Part shown: positions 35,619-43,833 of the stretch, one piece after another | How the letters are laid out: each line of letters opens with the position of its first letter | Numbering within the stretch: position 1 is the first letter of the stretch | Source: Sporomusa termitida | GTDB lineage: Bacteria > Bacillota > Negativicutes > Sporomusales > Sporomusaceae | Length of the DNA: 64,000 nucleotides | Assembly: GCF_007641255.1 (NCBI RefSeq) | Contig: NZ_CP036259.1 | Coordinates: 1,364,001-1,428,000 of the forward strand | Reading direction: 5' to 3' | The notes under the pieces: model-generated | Told to the model about the DNA's origin: nothing | Database searches by the model: none | What the model saw: the letters and a program-made list of their open reading frames with translations, nothing else | Program-made: the position numbers and the translations under genes

Positions 35619-35927
35619 ATGAAAAAATTAAGATTACTATTAGAATATCAGTGCTATCCATTATGGATCTATAATGAAAAGGGTGAAATAATACTAAATG
35701 ATTTACCGGATGAGTTAAAAACCGAAGTTGATATACAAAACCTCATAAAAGATATTCAAGTTACATATAATAGCTTATTTATTGATAACAAAGTTGAATT
35801 TAGATATAAAGGATTTGATAACGAGGCAGAGGAAAATGAGTTCCGAGATAAACTAACTAAAATGGTTCAAGCGATTGAAAAAAATATGGGAAATATTTAT
35901 AAAATAGAAAATAGTATAGATTTCTGA
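35619..35927 (+). CDS. probable immunity protein of the orphan toxin module
   Basis: 102-residue acidic, AT-rich protein, eleven bases after the displaced toxin end, with GGGGAGTG before ATG 35619. It begins MKKLRLLLEYQCYPLWIYNE, and its LNDLPDELK and helical C-terminus resemble small immunity proteins found next to BECR-type toxins. Unlike the toxin frame, this gene is intact. Keeping an intact orphan immunity gene would protect against siblings still firing that toxin. Confidence 0.65.
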   Translation: MKKLRLLLEYQCYPLWIYNEKGEIILNDLPDELKTEVDIQNLIKDIQVTYNSLFIDNKVEFRYKGFDNEAEENEFRDKLTKMVQAIEKNMGNIYKIENSIDF

Positions 35928-35974
35928 TATCAACAGGAATCGAGTTATTGACATCCTTTCCCGATTAAATCAAA

Positions 35975-36013
35975 AGAGGTCAGTGGACGTAAAAATCCGC
36001 TGACCTCTCTTTT
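35975..36013 (+). terminator. intrinsic terminator after orphan immunity gene
   Basis: AGAGGTCAG (35975-35983) pairs with CTGACCTCT (36000-36008), followed by CTTTTCC. Part of the 5' arm and loop (35978-35995) is repeated at 32437-32454 after the first immunity gene, where the 3' arm has been lost. Confidence 0.75.
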
Positions 36014-36078
36014 CCTCTCTGGTGTCGTCTGGTGAACAAACAGCAATTGGATAATATTACCTATTGGCATTCCATAAA

Positions 36079-36208
36079 TTAGAATGACTTAGTCTCATTA
36101 CCGCCACAAAACGGACACATAGCCCATAACCATTACCGGAGCAATTACCACAATAAGTACCACCACAAGGTGCATCACTATTCGGAAATTTCCTCACGTT
36201 ATCAAAAT
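36079..36208 (-). pseudogene. broken small zinc-ribbon protein, cut by IS1182-type element
   Basis: On the minus strand, starting within the edge of the IS, the frame reads PCGGTYCGNCSGNGYG. In a shifted frame it ends CPFCGGNETKSF before a stop at 36079. Together these make a CxxC...CxxC ribbon of the type common in Firmicute small proteins, with one frameshift. No intact start is left. The remaining bases 36014-36078 show nothing. Confidence 0.4.
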
Positions 36209-37905
36209 GACTCAAGGGGACGGTTCGAAACCACTGATATATCCCCGTTTTTTTAGCCTGCTTGCCTAAATAGCGGAGTCAATCGGCGATAAACTGCAAA
36301 AGTGGCCATCCGTTTCCAAACTGCATGGCCACAAAAGGATATCAGGGCTGCTATCCTTTTCAAATTTACGGCTAAGGCCGTCAGTTTAGCTTGCAGGGAC
36401 ATGCTTTTTAGACCATACCCCCGTGCACGGTCTAATCCATGGAAACGTTTCATTTCCCCGTTCTTCCACTCATGGCTGGCTCGCTTTTTGTACTTTAGCT
36501 TGAACTGATCGCTCTTGGCAAGCTGACTATGTTCGTAATATTGCGCGCAGTGTTCACTGACGCGCAGTACTTTTTTCTTCGTATTCTTGCCAGCACAGGT
36601 CAGCCGTTGCGGACACTGCACACAGTGCGATTTCACAAAATGATAGCGGTACACGTCATTTTTGTTCTTGTATTTTTGGCGCACTTTCTTCTCGGTATGA
36701 TTGCCCATTTCGCAAAACCACTGGTCGCTGTCTTTGTTGTAACTAAACCGGCTTTCGTCTAGCTTGTAGACACAGGCGTTTACGGGAATGATGGCTTCTA
36801 CCGCCTCGGTTTGTAAGGTATCTAAGATCGGTTTGCGAAAATAGGCCTTATCTCCATACACCTCTTGGATGGGTAAGCCGCAGGCTTTACTTCGCTGATA
36901 CAATTCCTCAAATTGGCTGCCGTCCACATAGGCGCCGCTTTCCACTGTTACCGCCGTAATGATCCTTGTTTCCGGGAGCATGGCAAATTCTACTTTATAG
37001 CCGTAAAAGCTGTCTGTTTTTGATTTGTAGCCTACGCGCGCCTCTTTGTCTACCAGCGATCGGACTCCTTTTTGGACCATAAATTTCGGATCTTCCAGGA
37101 TTTCTTTGGCTTCGTTAACCGCTTGTTGGCTGTTGGGCAGGATAGACAAATCGACATGGCTTTCGGTTTTCCCGATCAGTTCTTCCACATAGGACTTCAT
37201 TTTCTGCTTCGCTTCGTTGTGGTCTTCTATGAGCTTATAGTCGGGAACTTCGCTAATGAGCTCGGCGGGGATTACCCCGTTTTCTTTCTCAATGGCCCTT
37301 ATGATTCTTCTTCCCAGATGCTTCATGATTCTTTCCGGCACTTTTTTTTTAGTATTGGCCTGGGTATGCGTGGCGTCAATGCTTAGTCCGGTTCCTTTAA
37401 TTATGCCTTTTTCCACACACTGGCGAACCACTTCCTGAATCATATCATCCACACTGGTTTCTTTTAGTCTATGTTTCCTAAACTTGGCCAGCAGGCTGGC
37501 GTCCGGCAGATCCTCTTCGGGATTGAGTCCCAAAAACCACATATAGGCTAAGTTTAATCGGGCTTCTTCTATGACTTTGACATCGGATAAGTTATATAGA
37601 TATTGCAAAATGAGGATCTTGGCCAGCATTTCCGGTTCTTTGGCCGGCCTCCCCAGATGCTGGCAGTACGAATCCTTCAGCAACTCGTTAATGAAGCTAA
37701 AATCCACATTACCAGCGATAATCTTCAGAATATGATTACTGGGAATTTTATCATAGAGCACGCTATATATACTTAATTGGTGCGGCACATTTTTTAGCAA
37801 GGCAAGCCCCTCCATTACGCAAATATCTACCGTTATATTTTACCATAATTCAGGGGCGCTTGCTTTATTGACTTTTTCAGTGCTTTCGGACGGTTCTGTT
37901 GAGTC
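36209..37905 (-). mobile_element. IS1182-type insertion sequence, copy 1
   Basis: Ends are GACTCAAGGGGACGGTTC...CACTGA (from 36209) and TCAGTG...GACGGTTCTGTTGAGTC (to 37905), imperfect inverted repeats with one transposase gene between. Nearly identical to the copy at 55585-57284; differences concentrate at the 3' end of the transposase and in the right repeat. No obvious target duplication beyond two bases was seen. Confidence 0.85.
36253..37815 (-). CDS. IS1182-family DDE transposase
   Basis: 520 residues. N-terminal DUF772-like region (YSVLYDKIPSNHILKII, DSYCQHLGRPAKEPEML, LNPEEDLPDASLLAKFRKHRL), catalytic core with GLSIDATHTQANT and YGDKAYFRKP, and a C-terminal domain with a CVQCPQRLTC cysteine pair and HEWKNGEMKRFHGLDRARGYG, the usual IS1182 late glutamate region. 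Intact and full length. The last 18 residues differ from the second copy, implying a recombined or drifted end. Confidence 0.92.
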   Translation of the reverse strand: MEGLALLKNVPHQLSIYSVLYDKIPSNHILKIIAGNVDFSFINELLKDSYCQHLGRPAKEPEMLAKILILQYLYNLSDVKVIEEARLNLAYMWFLGLNPEEDLPDASLLAKFRKHRLKETSVDDMIQEVVRQCVEKGIIKGTGLSIDATHTQANTKKKVPERIMKHLGRRIIRAIEKENGVIPAELISEVPDYKLIEDHNEAKQKMKSYVEELIGKTESHVDLSILPNSQQAVNEAKEILEDPKFMVQKGVRSLVDKEARVGYKSKTDSFYGYKVEFAMLPETRIITAVTVESGAYVDGSQFEELYQRSKACGLPIQEVYGDKAYFRKPILDTLQTEAVEAIIPVNACVYKLDESRFSYNKDSDQWFCEMGNHTEKKVRQKYKNKNDVYRYHFVKSHCVQCPQRLTCAGKNTKKKVLRVSEHCAQYYEHSQLAKSDQFKLKYKKRASHEWKNGEMKRFHGLDRARGYGLKSMSLQAKLTALAVNLKRIAALISFCGHAVWKRMATFAVYRRLTPLFRQAG

Positions 37906-37928
37906 TAAGTGATATTAATATAAAAGCA

Positions 37929-37952
37929 AAAACGGCGACAAAAGCCGCCGTT
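37929..37952 (-). terminator. terminator for the minus-strand small gene
   Basis: AAACGGCG (37929-37936) pairs with CGCCGTTT (37945-37952). On the minus strand the stem is followed by TTGCTTTTATAT. Confidence 0.6.
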
Positions 37953-37998
37953 TCCGGGGAAGAAATAGGGAGATGCGGAGATTGATACTATGAGAACG

Positions 37999-38145
37999 TT
38001 ACCGTTTGCCACCGCAGCCACCGCCACAATCTTTTTCATTGCGGCGTTCTTCTACGTTAGCTAACTCACAGGCGAAATCAAGGTTCTTATGAGCCTTTTC
38101 ATTACGGCGCTGCTCATTATTTTTATTTTGGTTTTCGTTTCTCAT
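37999..38145 (-). CDS. small charged protein with C-terminal Cys/Gly motif
   Basis: 48 residues on the minus strand, too short for routine calling. It starts MRNENQNKNNEQRRNEKAHK and ends with CGGGCGGKR; a further Cys sits mid-chain. The Shine-Dalgarno GGAGGTGAT precedes ATG at 38145, and a terminator follows. It is divergent from the spore coat genes, so it may share their sporulation-stage expression. No family assigned. Confidence 0.6.
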   Translation of the reverse strand: MRNENQNKNNEQRRNEKAHKNLDFACELANVEERRNEKDCGGGCGGKR

Positions 38146-38290
38146 AATCTATCACCTCCGCTATTTATTGTGTCCGTTTTCGGAGATTTGATTGATGGAA
38201 AATAAAAGTAAGACACTTTTTTGTTATATTAATTCAGGTTTTGGAAAATATATAAATATCCTGAAATATTCAGCAGAAAGGGGAATTACA

Positions 38291-38542
38291 TTGCGCCAAT
38301 TAACAGCAGTTGAAGTGCTGTCCTTAGCAAAACTGCTAGAGCTGGAAACGAATGCACTAACTGTAGCTCAAGCCAGTTTGATGGCGATATCGGACGAGCA
38401 TTTAAAAACCATGACCCAGGCGGGAATTGCTGCAACCGAGGCCAGGATTGCGGGCTTACAGCAATTTGTGGTGGAGAACAAAATCACAGCTGCAGGTTCT
38501 GCCTTGGAAGCGCAAACGCAAGTAAGCAGGGAGGTGCAATAA
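38291..38542 (+). CDS. small spore-coat-associated protein
   Basis: 83-residue helical protein (LRQLTAVEVLSLAKLLELETNAL...). Rich in Leu, Ala and Glu, with Ala-rich heptads, like the small partners of CotF genes. It ends with TAA directly adjacent to the ATG of the CotF-like gene, indicating coupling. TTG 38291 is preferred for its AAAGGGG site; an in-frame ATG at 38195 would add 32 less-convincing residues. Role in the coat is inferred from its neighbour. Confidence 0.6.
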   Translation: MRQLTAVEVLSLAKLLELETNALTVAQASLMAISDEHLKTMTQAGIAATEARIAGLQQFVVENKITAAGSALEAQTQVSREVQ

Positions 38543-38845
38543 ATGGTTTCACTGATGGGATCAATTTTTCCCGAAAGTAGCGGTGAAGCTGGCGATAGAA
38601 CGATTGCCTATAACGCTACCTATGGTGCCGCTGCCACGGCGCAAGCCTATTTTTCCGCAGCCCTGGCGGCAACTACCCCTGAGGTCCGGGCCTTATTGGC
38701 AGGGTATTGTTCGCAAGGCCTAACAGGCCATGAGGGAATCATGAACTATATGATTCAGAAAAAATGGGTAAATCCCTATGATCAGCCGGAGCGCCAATTA
38801 TCAACGGCTGTCCAGGAGTCCCTGTCCTCCTTTAAAGCTCACTAA
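38543..38845 (+). CDS. CotF-type spore coat protein
   Basis: 100 residues of the Coat_F ferritin-like family. The core AAATAQAYFSAALAATTPEVRALLAGYCSQGLTGHEGIMNYMIQKKWVNPYDQPERQL matches the family's helix pair and its ending -k-w-y-p. It should be deposited in the spore coat and implies that the host sporulates. ATG at 38543 immediately follows the stop of the upstream partner. Confidence 0.85.
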   Translation: MVSLMGSIFPESSGEAGDRTIAYNATYGAAATAQAYFSAALAATTPEVRALLAGYCSQGLTGHEGIMNYMIQKKWVNPYDQPERQLSTAVQESLSSFKAH

Positions 38846-38884
38846 TCACAGTACCACTAATTTTCAAAGGGCTGTTGCCTGTTT

Positions 38885-38914
38885 TTGCCGCTCATCTCCT
38901 GGAGATAGCGGCAA
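38885..38914 (+). terminator. terminator of the coat gene pair
   Basis: TTGCCGCT...ATCTCC pairs with GGAGAT-AGCGGCAA, then TTTCATT. Confidence 0.6.
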
Positions 38915-39044
38915 TTTCATTGCTCTTGCCGGCTGGATAGCAGTTGTGTACCACAAGCCTTACACCTTTCATTAGCGGCTATAAAAAGTTTGGGCGCCGC
39001 ATTGCTAATCGTCTTAAAGTGTTTATGTATCCTAAATATCGACG

Positions 39045-39221
39045 TCCCACCGTCTGTCAGGCAGGCGGTATTACTATTGTGGGTTCAGTATGACAGCGCC
39101 TGCCGGCGGGAGACTCCGGCCGGCTGCTGTCGATACAGCCGGTGAAGCGGTAGTGTGAAGAGACCGGGAGCGAAACTCCTGCTGAACTTTATTGCAGTTT
39201 AGCAGGAGTTTCTTTTTTTTG
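39045..39221 (+). ncRNA. structured RNA leader ending in an intrinsic terminator
   Basis: About 175 bases with nested pairings: CCCAC/GTGGG enclosing CCGTCTG-TCAG-GCAGGCGG; GTTCAG (39083) with CTGAAC (39182); GCCGGC...GCCGGC with GGAG/CTCC inside; GGCTG...CAGCC; CCGGT...ACCGG. It ends with the strong terminator ACTCCTGCTGAAC...GTTTAGCAGGAGT and eight T residues (39175-39221). The CTGAAC segment can pair either with the upstream GTTCAG or within the terminator, so a switch is possible. It precedes the SatD-like gene by about 130 bases. It does not match a riboswitch class I can name. The 38915-39044 gap is otherwise empty. Confidence 0.5.
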
Positions 39222-39352
39222 ACCGGAATATTATAGTAGCAACCCTGGCCTTGATTTAGGTGATATACTTGCAGTTAAACTATTGAACGGAGGTATGTTT
39301 TATACCGGGTGGTCTTACTAATTAATGCAGATCTACAAACGGAGGGATAGAT

Positions 39353-40003
39353 ATGCTCTATTGCGCAATCATTGGGGATATGGTCAGATCCCGCCAAATA
39401 ACGGACAGGCAGTTTGTGCAGCGGCAGTTTTTGGCAATGGCAGCTGAGGCGAGCAGGCTTTATGCGCCAGCGATTGAGTCTCCTTTTACGGTAACAATCG
39501 GTGATGAGTTTCAGGTGCTACTGAAAACCATAGACAGTGCCCCGCAGATTGTCGAGCATGTGGTGCAGACCATGAAACCGGTGGAGCTGGTATTCGGGCT
39601 TGGGATTGGTACCATTCATACAGATATTAATCCCCGGCTGGCAATCGGCATGGACGGGCCGGCCTTCCATCTGGCCAGAGAGGCGCTGACGCAAGCAAAA
39701 AAGAAAAAACCAAAAATTGTCTATAGGTCTGATGCTGCCGCCATTGATATGGTTAACTCCCTGAACTGTTTTATAGAAACCTGTGAGGAGCGGCGGACCA
39801 AACGGCAGCAGGCAGTTTTGCAATACTTACAGCAGGGGTATACGCAGGCGGCTATTGCCGGGCAACTGGGGATCAGGCAGCAGAGTGTCCACGATATTAT
39901 CAACGCTGCTTATGTACCGGAGATCAAACAGGCTAAACAGGCGATCGCCCGTTATCTGGCCAGTATTCAGCAAACCGGACAGCTGGTTAGCCGGTCACAA
40001 TAA
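39353..40003 (+). CDS. SatD-family protein
   Basis: 216 residues. The N-terminal domain begins LYCAIIGDMVRSRQI and has FTVTIGDEFQVLL and ELVFGLGIGTIHTDINPRLAIGMDGPAFHLAREAL, the SatD-family core that resembles nucleotide-cyclase folds with a GDE-F motif. The C-terminal 60 residues form a helix-turn-helix (YTQAAIAGQLGIRQQSVHDII). The biochemical role of SatD is poorly defined. GGAGG precedes ATG 39353. It pairs with the DUF3307 membrane protein downstream, a conserved neighbour. Confidence 0.82.
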   Translation: MLYCAIIGDMVRSRQITDRQFVQRQFLAMAAEASRLYAPAIESPFTVTIGDEFQVLLKTIDSAPQIVEHVVQTMKPVELVFGLGIGTIHTDINPRLAIGMDGPAFHLAREALTQAKKKKPKIVYRSDAAAIDMVNSLNCFIETCEERRTKRQQAVLQYLQQGYTQAAIAGQLGIRQQSVHDIINAAYVPEIKQAKQAIARYLASIQQTGQLVSRSQ

Positions 40004-40133
40004 AAAACAGGCTGCAAAACCTGTAAATTAAAATACAGGGGTATGAACCTGTAAGTAAGGCTGCAGGCTTCTGAACCTGTGTCGCTGACATCAGGTTTAT
40101 ACCGATAGGGGTTAGCCGGAGTATGGGGGTGGA

Positions 40134-40997
40134 GTGGGCGTGGATGTGTACATCGTGTTGGCTTTGATGCTGTTAAGCCATGTAATAACAGACTTTGTTT
40201 TACAAACAGACCGAATTGCCGAAGGCAAGCGGACCAATTATAAAATTATGGACAGCCATGTAGGCTGTTATTTGCTGACCAACCTTATCCTGTTAGCTCC
40301 TTATCTCAGCTTTGCCAATTACCTGTGGTGCCTTATAATCGGCCTGACGTTTGCCCACTGGCTCATTGATGTGCAAAAGGTCGAGTATGATCAGGGGCAC
40401 AATAGTAATGGGCTGGCGTCATTTTTCCTGGACCAATTCGTCCATATCAGCTTAATCGGGCTAAGTTATCCCCTGCTTAGGGATATTCAGCCCACCGAAT
40501 TATTTACGGCCCTGGCCAGGTTCTTCTCGGCCCACTATCCGGTATTTGACCTGCTGACCAAACAAGCTATATGCGTCTATATCTTAATCCTGTCAGGTTA
40601 CCTTTTTAATTTTAAAGGGGCAACCATTATTACGAAGATGGTGCTTGATAAATATCTTCATTTAAAAGCACCGGCTAAGTTCTCCGTCAACCAACCAGCG
40701 GACAGCCGTACGGCTGTGGCCGAGGCGGCTGCTTCACACCTGCCGGCCGCGAATGCTAAAAATGCCGGCGAGACGATTGGCAATCTGGAAAGGCTTATCA
40801 TCGTAACCATGGTAATACAGCAGAACTATCCCGCTATTGGGCTGGTGTTTGCTGCAAAAACCATTGCCAGATATAAACAACTGGAAGAAAAGAACTTTGC
40901 CGAATATTTTCTGATTGGTACCTTTACTAGTCTTGCTGTGGCTCTCTTCATCGGGGAAGCTATTGTGGCGCTGCAGGCTTTTGCCGGCCAGCAGTAA
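40134..40997 (+). CDS. DUF3307-family membrane protein
   Basis: 287 residues. Several membrane segments, with LLSHVITDFVLQTDRIAEGKR at the start and HWLIDVQKVEYD in the first third, typical of DUF3307 proteins. These small multi-pass proteins are recurrent partners of SatD. The C-terminal part has an extra soluble loop rich in Ala/Thr before two final helices. The GTG start was chosen for GGGGGTGGAG upstream. The 130-base gap before it contains three AACCTGT copies at 28-base spacing (40018, 40046, 40074). Molecular function unknown. Confidence 0.78.
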   Translation: MGVDVYIVLALMLLSHVITDFVLQTDRIAEGKRTNYKIMDSHVGCYLLTNLILLAPYLSFANYLWCLIIGLTFAHWLIDVQKVEYDQGHNSNGLASFFLDQFVHISLIGLSYPLLRDIQPTELFTALARFFSAHYPVFDLLTKQAICVYILILSGYLFNFKGATIITKMVLDKYLHLKAPAKFSVNQPADSRTAVAEAAASHLPAANAKNAGETIGNLERLIIVTMVIQQNYPAIGLVFAAKTIARYKQLEEKNFAEYFLIGTFTSLAVALFIGEAIVALQAFAGQQ

Positions 40998-41118
40998 CTG
41001 CTGACGGCAGAGGGCAAGCTGGATTTATTAACTTAAATGGGAGGGTTACGAACAGGGAAAATTGCGTATCCAGCGTGACCGGCAGCAGTTTTCCTTGCCG
41101 ATATCGGTAAAGCTCATG

Positions 41119-41582
41119 CATACCTGGAAAGCCGCAAGGACGTCGGCAAGAGCTCCTTGATCAATTCGTTCAGCAATTAGGGCGGATAGTATGAACGCGG
41201 CGGCTGTTGGCCAATAGCCCTGTCCGTTTTTTTTGCATCTCCGGCCGGATAAAGTGCGATAACAGGAGAGCATGACACAAAAGAACCGTCCCCCTGAGTT
41301 GCCAGTTGCCCCTGAGTTGAAACAAAATCCCTGTCCCTGCGTTTCTATTTCATACCTGGAAAGCCGCAAGGCCGTCGGCAAGAGCTCCTTAATCAATTCG
41401 TTCAGCAATTAGGGCGGATAGTATGAACGCGGCGGCTGTTGGCCAATAACCCTGTCCGTTTTTTTTGCATCTCCGGCCGGATAAAGTGCGATAACAGGAG
41501 AGCATGACACAAAAGAACCGTCCCCCTGAGTTGCCAGTTGCCCCTGAGTTGAAACAAAATCCCTGTCCCCGCGTTTCTATTT
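41119..41582. repeat. 232-bp tandem duplication
   Basis: Two head-to-tail copies (41119-41350 and 41351-41582) differing at only a few positions. Each ends with an AAGAACCGTCCCCCTGAGTTG segment resembling IS1182-type ends. No gene is convincing in either; short frames on the minus strand simply repeat in both copies. It fills the gap between the DUF3307 gene and the GNAT gene. Confidence 0.85.
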
Positions 41583-41588
41583 CTCCGT

Positions 41589-42074
41589 CTAAAAATAGTT
41601 AGGGATAACATCTACACCAGCATTTATCAATTCAGGCCATACAAATTCATTGCAATAGGCCATACAAACACTGTTCTCGTATTTTTGCAGTTCTTTAGGC
41701 AATATTTGAAACCCCAATTTTTCGTAATATGATGGATTTATGTCAGAGTACAGAAAAATAATTATATTGTTATTTGGTATCAGATTAATACATTTTTTTA
41801 CGAGTTCGCTGCCATACCCTTTACCTCTGTGGTTTTTCGAAGTCAATATAGAGCCTAAACCGTAAACGTCCTTGCCCTTAATGCTGTTTAATCGCATTAA
41901 AACTGCCGAGCTAAGGATTTGGCCGCTTTCCTCAATAACATATCTTGTACCGATAGCATCGTCTTTACTGTTATCAATACAATATTGCTCGAAAGTTCTA
42001 GATTTACTCCATTCTTTGTAGCCTTCTTGAAAAAGAAACGGTATTTCCGCTTTGGCTGCCTGTCTAAAGAGCAT
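41589..42074 (-). CDS. GNAT-family N-acetyltransferase
   Basis: 161 residues. The acetyl-CoA pyrophosphate-binding loop is NHRGKGYGSELVKKCINLI (R/Q-x-x-G-x-G/A type), and IFLYSDINPSYYEKLGFQILPK is the usual motif-B end (N-P-x-F/Y-Y-x-K-x-G-F). The minus-strand Shine-Dalgarno AAGGAGAGATGAT precedes ATG 42074. Substrate not predictable. It is AT-rich compared with its neighbours. Confidence 0.85.
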   Translation of the reverse strand: MLFRQAAKAEIPFLFQEGYKEWSKSRTFEQYCIDNSKDDAIGTRYVIEESGQILSSAVLMRLNSIKGKDVYGLGSILTSKNHRGKGYGSELVKKCINLIPNNNIIIFLYSDINPSYYEKLGFQILPKELQKYENSVCMAYCNEFVWPELINAGVDVIPNYF

Positions 42075-42151
42075 TAATCATCTCTCCTTACTTTGTTTGG
42101 TACATTAACCCGGCATACAATTAAACTAGGTACTAGTTTGGACATTATAAT

Positions 42152-42177
42152 AAACAGCGTCTTTTTTGGCGCTGTTT
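42152..42177 (+). terminator. hairpin between divergent genes
   Basis: AAACAGCG pairs with CGCTGTTT around TCTTTTTTGG, followed by GTATTTTATT. Preceded by GGTACTAGTTTGGACATTATAAT, which resembles the ACTAGTACCTTGACCACATTAT repeat end. Confidence 0.45.
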
Positions 42178-42272
42178 GTATTTTATTGTTAAGTATTTCG
42201 GTGTAATTTTCGATGCATTATTTAATAAGGGATTTAGCGTGATGAAATAATGATTATTGGAGTGGATATATA

Positions 42273-42932
42273 ATGCCTGTCGATCAAATGGGCTTAAATA
42301 ACTTATTGGCTAAATTGAACCCTAAGAATAATTTAACTGCGTTAAGAGACTATCGCGATGGTTTACAAAAAAAGCTTGAACAAGAAGCTATTGGCAACAA
42401 AGAAATGCATGCTAAGCCAGACGCTAATCATACTACTACTGATATTAAGCAAGTTATCGTAGAACTGCAAGCGGCTGACAAGCAGATCCAGCAAACCATA
42501 TATAAAGAAGAAACCAGGAAACTTGAGCTAGAGAGGTTGAAAAGAGAAGAGGCGGCGGCAAAAAAACTGCGTGATCGGGAAAAGGCCTTAGCCAGGCATG
42601 AGCGTGTTCTACTCAACGCCAGTATGGGTAAACTGCTTTCGGCTGCTGTCAAAGCGTCCCAGGGTAATACTATAGGCGGGACGGGTATGGTGGTTGCCTG
42701 TAGCCCGTCAGCAGCAAAGCCAAGCAATACCGAAAATTCGCCATATAGCCTGACCGGAAAGAGCGATGAAATCGAAAGAGATCTTAAAGAATCTGTTGAA
42801 TTTGGGATTGCGGCAGCCGAGGTTGCCCGCAGGCGGAAAGCTAATGAGCTGAAGGCTGACCGCGAAGAAGCTGCTGGCAAAAAGGCCAAGAAAGAAAAAG
42901 CTAAAAAACGCAACATAAATATAACTATATGA
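42273..42932 (+). CDS. charged coiled-coil protein of unknown function
   Basis: 219 residues. Asn-rich N-terminus, then a long charged coiled coil (EETRKLELERLKREEAAAKKLRDREKALARHERVLL), a short Gly/Ser linker, then a second helix and a Lys-rich tail (KKAKKEKAKKRN). No signal peptide or membrane segment. ATTGGAGTGG precedes ATG 42273. No family is recognised. The basic tail suggests nucleic-acid or cell-surface association, but that is speculation. Confidence 0.55.
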   Translation: MPVDQMGLNNLLAKLNPKNNLTALRDYRDGLQKKLEQEAIGNKEMHAKPDANHTTTDIKQVIVELQAADKQIQQTIYKEETRKLELERLKREEAAAKKLRDREKALARHERVLLNASMGKLLSAAVKASQGNTIGGTGMVVACSPSAAKPSNTENSPYSLTGKSDEIERDLKESVEFGIAAAEVARRRKANELKADREEAAGKKAKKEKAKKRNINITI

Positions 42933-42993
42933 AAAGCGGCGGTTTACACTAAAAATTGCAAGAACTGAAGAGAATTGGGTTCATATAGAAGCG

Positions 42994-43833
42994 CTAAAGC
43001 CTTGGGCGCAGCGCCTCGGCCGTAATGTGGGCTTCGTAAGTCAGCACTCCGCTCAATACCAGCAGGGACAGATAGGCAATGCCTATCTGCAGGCGAAACC
43101 CGGCAGCGGTGTCATAATAGGGATCATTGCGGTGCTTCCAGAACTCCCAGGCCCGGTGAACCGCCCCGAACAACACCAGGATTAGGATCGGGCTGAAGCT
43201 AACCCAAATTAGAATTACGATCAGGGGAATGCCCAGAAACCAGATATAGGGTGAGACAGCCCCGGCAATCCGCCCGCCATCAAGGGGCGAGGCCGGAATG
43301 AGATTAAACAGGGTCAGGAAATAACCGGTAAACGCCAGGGAGAAGAGGAGGGGCGACTGCAAGCCATAGGCGGCCGCATGCACACAGGCTGTCGCTGCAA
43401 AACCAAACAACGGGCCGCCTAAAGCGATGATACTTTCTGTTGCCGCATCCTTAGGCGGTTCTTTAATGCCAATCATTGCCCCCAGGAACGGGATAAAGAC
43501 CGGCGCGGTTACGGCGATATTCTGCCGTTTCGCGGCAAACATATGCCCGTATTCATGGATGGCAATCAGCAGGATAAAACCGGCTGCCCACTGGAACCCA
43601 TAGAACCAGGCGTACACGCCGATCGTCGCCAGCATCGATAAGGTTGTGACCCCAAACTTGCTGAACTTAACCACCAGAAAGATTCCTTTGAGAAAACTGA
43701 GAATGCTCTTCCATTTCAGCAGCGCCAGCAGTACTGTAACTGCCCCGCCCAGCCCTATTCTTTTATACCAGGGCTTCTGCGCCGGCGGCTGGGGATTGTC
43801 CCGCGACTCTATTATTTCATCTTCTCTATTCAA
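42994..43833 (-). CDS. M50-family site-2 protease-like zinc metallopeptidase
   Basis: 279-residue polytopic protein. The HEYGHMFAAKR zinc-binding helix (HExxH) lies in the second or third membrane segment, and NLIPASPLDGGRIAG carries the third metal ligand. The order and length fit M50 peptidases of the Rv2869c/YwhC type, which cut within the membrane. A hydrophilic N-terminus (EIIESRDNPQPPAQKPW) precedes the first membrane span. No PDZ insert is seen. No obvious operon partner. Confidence 0.87.
   Translation of the reverse strand: MNREDEIIESRDNPQPPAQKPWYKRIGLGGAVTVLLALLKWKSILSFLKGIFLVVKFSKFGVTTLSMLATIGVYAWFYGFQWAAGFILLIAIHEYGHMFAAKRQNIAVTAPVFIPFLGAMIGIKEPPKDAATESIIALGGPLFGFAATACVHAAAYGLQSPLLFSLAFTGYFLTLFNLIPASPLDGGRIAGAVSPYIWFLGIPLIVILIWVSFSPILILVLFGAVHRAWEFWKHRNDPYYDTAAGFRLQIGIAYLSLLVLSGVLTYEAHITAEALRPRL

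Noticed and set aside
36302-37438. Plus-strand frames across IS copy 1 (and the same set in copy 2)
   Set aside because: Mirror frames of the minus-strand transposase, duplicated with the element, without initiation signals.
41046-41611. Two similar minus-strand frames over the tandem duplication
   Set aside because: Both derive from the same duplicated non-coding unit; they have no family features and differ only by repeat register.
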